The translations under genes were made by a program, and so were the position numbers. Shown in pieces: positions 6,615 through 8,050 of a DNA stretch of 8,050 nucleotides. The stretch comes from a bacterium (GTDB lineage: Bacteria; Babelota; Babeliae; Babelales; JABDEC01), in contig CANKVQ010000020.1 of NCBI GenBank assembly GCA_947486885.1, forward strand, positions 1 through 8,050, read 5' to 3'. The notes under the pieces were generated by a model. It saw nothing but the letters and a program-made list of their open reading frames with translations, had not been told where the DNA came from and did no database searches. Within the stretch, counting starts at the first letter, position 1. Every line of letters begins with the position of its first letter.

Positions 6615-7397
6615 TTATTCCTCTGATGCTCCTGTAGCAGCAACTGCTAAATCTTGGCCAAATCTTTCTTTAGCATGCTCACGATATTTGCGTCGTGCTT
6701 CGAAACTATCTTGAAAATCTGCTGTTTTAGAGTCGAGATTTTCGTCGCCGGCAGTTTCGCTACTAGCAGTAACTGATGCTGCTGAACCACTACCGTCACT
6801 GTTAACAGTATCAGTAGCAGCAGTATTAATACTATCAGAAACAGCTTCTGGAATAGATTCTGGCTCTGCTTGTAAAGTCAAGTCTGCAAGCGCACCCAGA
6901 GCAGGTTTTAATTCTGCGGTTTCCAGCAATCGCGCAATATTTTCATGGTTATAAACTTTTGCTAATATTAGTGCCGTGTCACCAATAGAATTTTCTAAAT
7001 CTAATATTGCGCCTGCATCCAGTAATAACCTAACCAGATTTTCATTGCCATCCCTAGCAGCTAACATTAAAGCAGTAACACCACGCGCATCAGTAGCATC
7101 TACGTCTGCACCAGCTTCAATTAACAATTGTACTAGCGCTGCAGAACTATTTTTAATCGCATAGTTTAGCACTGGTTCGCCATATTCATCTTTGGCGTTT
7201 ACATCTATTCTTTCACCGAATTTATCAATTAGTGCTTGAAGCTCAGATAGATCGTTGTTAAAAAGTGCACTTTCTAGCGGTGTAACGCCATATTCATTTC
7301 TAGTGTTTGGATCTAAAACATCTTCTAGCGCATGCAACTGGAATATTAAATTACTGTTTAAAAGAATTATTAAGCCTAAAATTTTAGAAAATTTCAT
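6615..7397 (-). CDS. Exported ankyrin-repeat protein with acidic linker and conserved C-terminal tail (copy 3)
   Basis: The 260-residue product has a signal peptide (MKFSKILGLI, likely cleavage after LHA at 23). Four ankyrin repeats follow (about 35-70, 71-103, 104-136, 137-165); the second and third are near consensus, with LLIEAGADVD and TALMLAARDGN. Residues 171-229 form a low-complexity linker rich in Ser, Ala, Thr, Asp and Glu, with no predicted fold. Residues 232-250 then carry the tail F-x-A-R-x-x-Y-x-E-H-x-K, followed by G247 and L250, shared with the 5071-5691 product; the last ten residues are small and acidic. The ATG at 7397 has GGAG (7405-7408) 7 nt upstream. It lies 48 bp after the 7446-7997 gene. 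The tail is tethered at different distances in the two paralogues, which suggests that it acts on its own. The binding partner is unknown. Confidence 0.86.
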   Translation of the reverse strand: MKFSKILGLIILLNSNLIFQLHALEDVLDPNTRNEYGVTPLESALFNNDLSELQALIDKFGERIDVNAKDEYGEPVLNYAIKNSSAALVQLLIEAGADVDATDARGVTALMLAARDGNENLVRLLLDAGAILDLENSIGDTALILAKVYNHENIARLLETAELKPALGALADLTLQAEPESIPEAVSDSINTAATDTVNSDGSGSAASVTASSETAGDENLDSKTADFQDSFEARRKYREHAKERFGQDLAVAATGASEE

Positions 7398-7404
7398 AGC
7401 TATA

Positions 7405-7437
7405 CTCCATTAAAATTAAAATTATTTAAATTACCAG
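7405..7437 (-). promoter_or_regulatory. Conserved leader, copy 3 (upstream of the 7397 ankyrin gene)
   Basis: This is the counterpart of 5700-5732, with 29 of 33 positions identical, ending here in the SD GGAG. TGGTAATTT takes the place of the extended -10-like element. The similarity continues past the ATG into the first 20 nt of the signal-peptide coding region but stops abruptly upstream of CTGG. If it is a promoter, this gene can be transcribed independently of the gene 48 bp upstream. Confidence 0.45.
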
Positions 7438-7445
7438 TTTTGTCC

Positions 7446-7997
7446 CTAATCCTGACTACTAATTTCTGAAATTTCCAAAATAATTTTTTCAATTGCAGCT
7501 TGTGATTTTCTATTAAGCGGAGCTGTCAGAGCTGAATTGGCCCTAAAAAGAACCTCAATCCGATGCACTATCTTATCTAGATCTTCTTGACATTTTTTTC
7601 GAGTATAAAAAGTGCCATCACGTGCTTCAAATTTCAACTTATATCTGAACAATAATTTAGCTAATAATTCCTCAAGTGTATTGCTAATTATAGCGCTATC
7701 ACTACCAAATTTATTTGCAGCATTAAGTGTTAATAAACTATCAATATATTCTTCTGCTGGTTCCGCTAAACGCTGTTTTGCATCGCCTTCACTGAATATG
7801 GAAGTAGCACCCTCAAGAAAATAGTCTTCTGGATTGAGCTCAAGCTCTTCCAAATTGAACACGCCTTCCCCCTTCTCTGGCTGAAAATCAAAAATTTTTA
7901 TAACTGAAGGCTTATAACTATCATCTGCTGCTGAAATTAAATCTAAAGAATATGAAATAAATAATACTGATAAGAATAAAATTTTAGTAAATTTCAT
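7446..7997 (-). CDS. Exported helical protein of unknown function
   Basis: I recognise no family. The 183-residue product starts with a signal peptide, MKFTKILFLSVLF, with a clear cleavage site after ISA (23). The mature protein has an acidic first half (about 40-85, rich in Glu, Asp and Leu) and a second half predicted from residue pattern to be helical (about 105-123, 136-153, 163-178), with one cysteine (C136). There are no ankyrin repeats. The start is the ATG at 7997, because GGGGG (8006-8010) lies 8 nt upstream and the signal peptide begins there; an upstream TTG at 8015 would add six residues across the SD. Its first codons match those of the ankyrin gene at 7397 almost exactly, and it is the first gene of the minus-strand cluster, so it may be co-expressed with the ankyrin proteins. 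Confidence 0.78.
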   Translation of the reverse strand: MKFTKILFLSVLFISYSLDLISAADDSYKPSVIKIFDFQPEKGEGVFNLEELELNPEDYFLEGATSIFSEGDAKQRLAEPAEEYIDSLLTLNAANKFGSDSAIISNTLEELLAKLLFRYKLKFEARDGTFYTRKKCQEDLDKIVHRIEVLFRANSALTAPLNRKSQAAIEKIILEISEISSQD

Positions 7998-8033
7998 AAG
8001 TATAACCCCCGTCAAATATTACTTAATAAATAA

Positions 8034-8048
8034 CTAGCTGAGAGCTAG
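8034..8048 (-). repeat. Short hairpin CTAGCT-GAG-AGCTAG at the right edge
   Basis: Six-base perfect arms (8034-8039, 8043-8048) are separated by GAG. On the minus strand the second arm is followed by TTATTTATT, so it could be the 3' terminator of a gene beyond the window or part of the leader of the 7997 gene. The window ends too soon to decide. Confidence 0.3.
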
Positions 8049-8050
8049 CT

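Noticed and set aside
6976..7164. 62-codon plus-strand frame opposite the 6615-7397 ankyrin gene
   Set aside because: Antisense shadow of near-consensus ankyrin repeats.
7590..7650. KFEAR...QEDL in the 7446-7997 product as a third copy of the ankyrin C-terminal tail
   Set aside because: Only FEAR and the final DL agree, spacing differs, the EH and G positions are missing, and it lies inside a predicted helical region rather than at the C-terminus.
7612..7824. 70-codon plus-strand frame opposite the 7446-7997 gene
   Set aside because: Antisense shadow; the minus-strand gene has a signal peptide and an SD, this one has neither.

Overview
The window is AT-rich bacterial DNA. It carries one housekeeping pair, proS-xerD, and an unusually high share of small proteins that begin with export signals. 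Three of these are ankyrin-repeat proteins lying side by side. Exported ankyrin proteins, an archaeal/eukaryotic-type prolyl-tRNA synthetase and AT-rich DNA together suggest a host-dependent bacterium. Dependentiae (TM6/Babeliae) is my best guess and other intracellular lineages are possible; this is inference, since no rRNA or marker gene settles it.

Left part (1-1383). The 5' part of a polytopic membrane protein gene runs leftward off the window edge from an ATG at 341 with a strong Shine-Dalgarno (SD) sequence. Divergent from it is a gene for a small basic, Pro/Ser-rich exported protein (483-851). Its 3' end overlaps that of a convergent gene for a small exported cysteine-containing protein (848-1150, minus), which has a run of seven G just before its start codon. 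A divergent intergenic region of about 230 bp follows.

Middle part (1384-4988). An AAA_14/DUF4143-type ATPase gene (plus strand) faces xerD, a tyrosine recombinase gene. xerD follows proS by 11 bp, so the two look like a translationally coupled operon. A perfect 15-bp inverted repeat lies between proS and the ankyrin cluster.

Right part (5071-8050). Four minus-strand genes follow one another: a small exported helical protein of unknown function (7446-7997), then three exported ankyrin proteins (6615-7397, 5798-6580, 5071-5691). The first and third ankyrin proteins are clearly paralogous beyond the repeats. They share a 33-nt leader, the nucleotide sequence of the signal-peptide start, and a 19-residue C-terminal tail that is not ankyrin sequence. 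The cluster looks like a locus for export of protein-interaction modules to the periplasm, cell surface or host. No tRNA, rRNA, CRISPR array or insertion sequence was seen.
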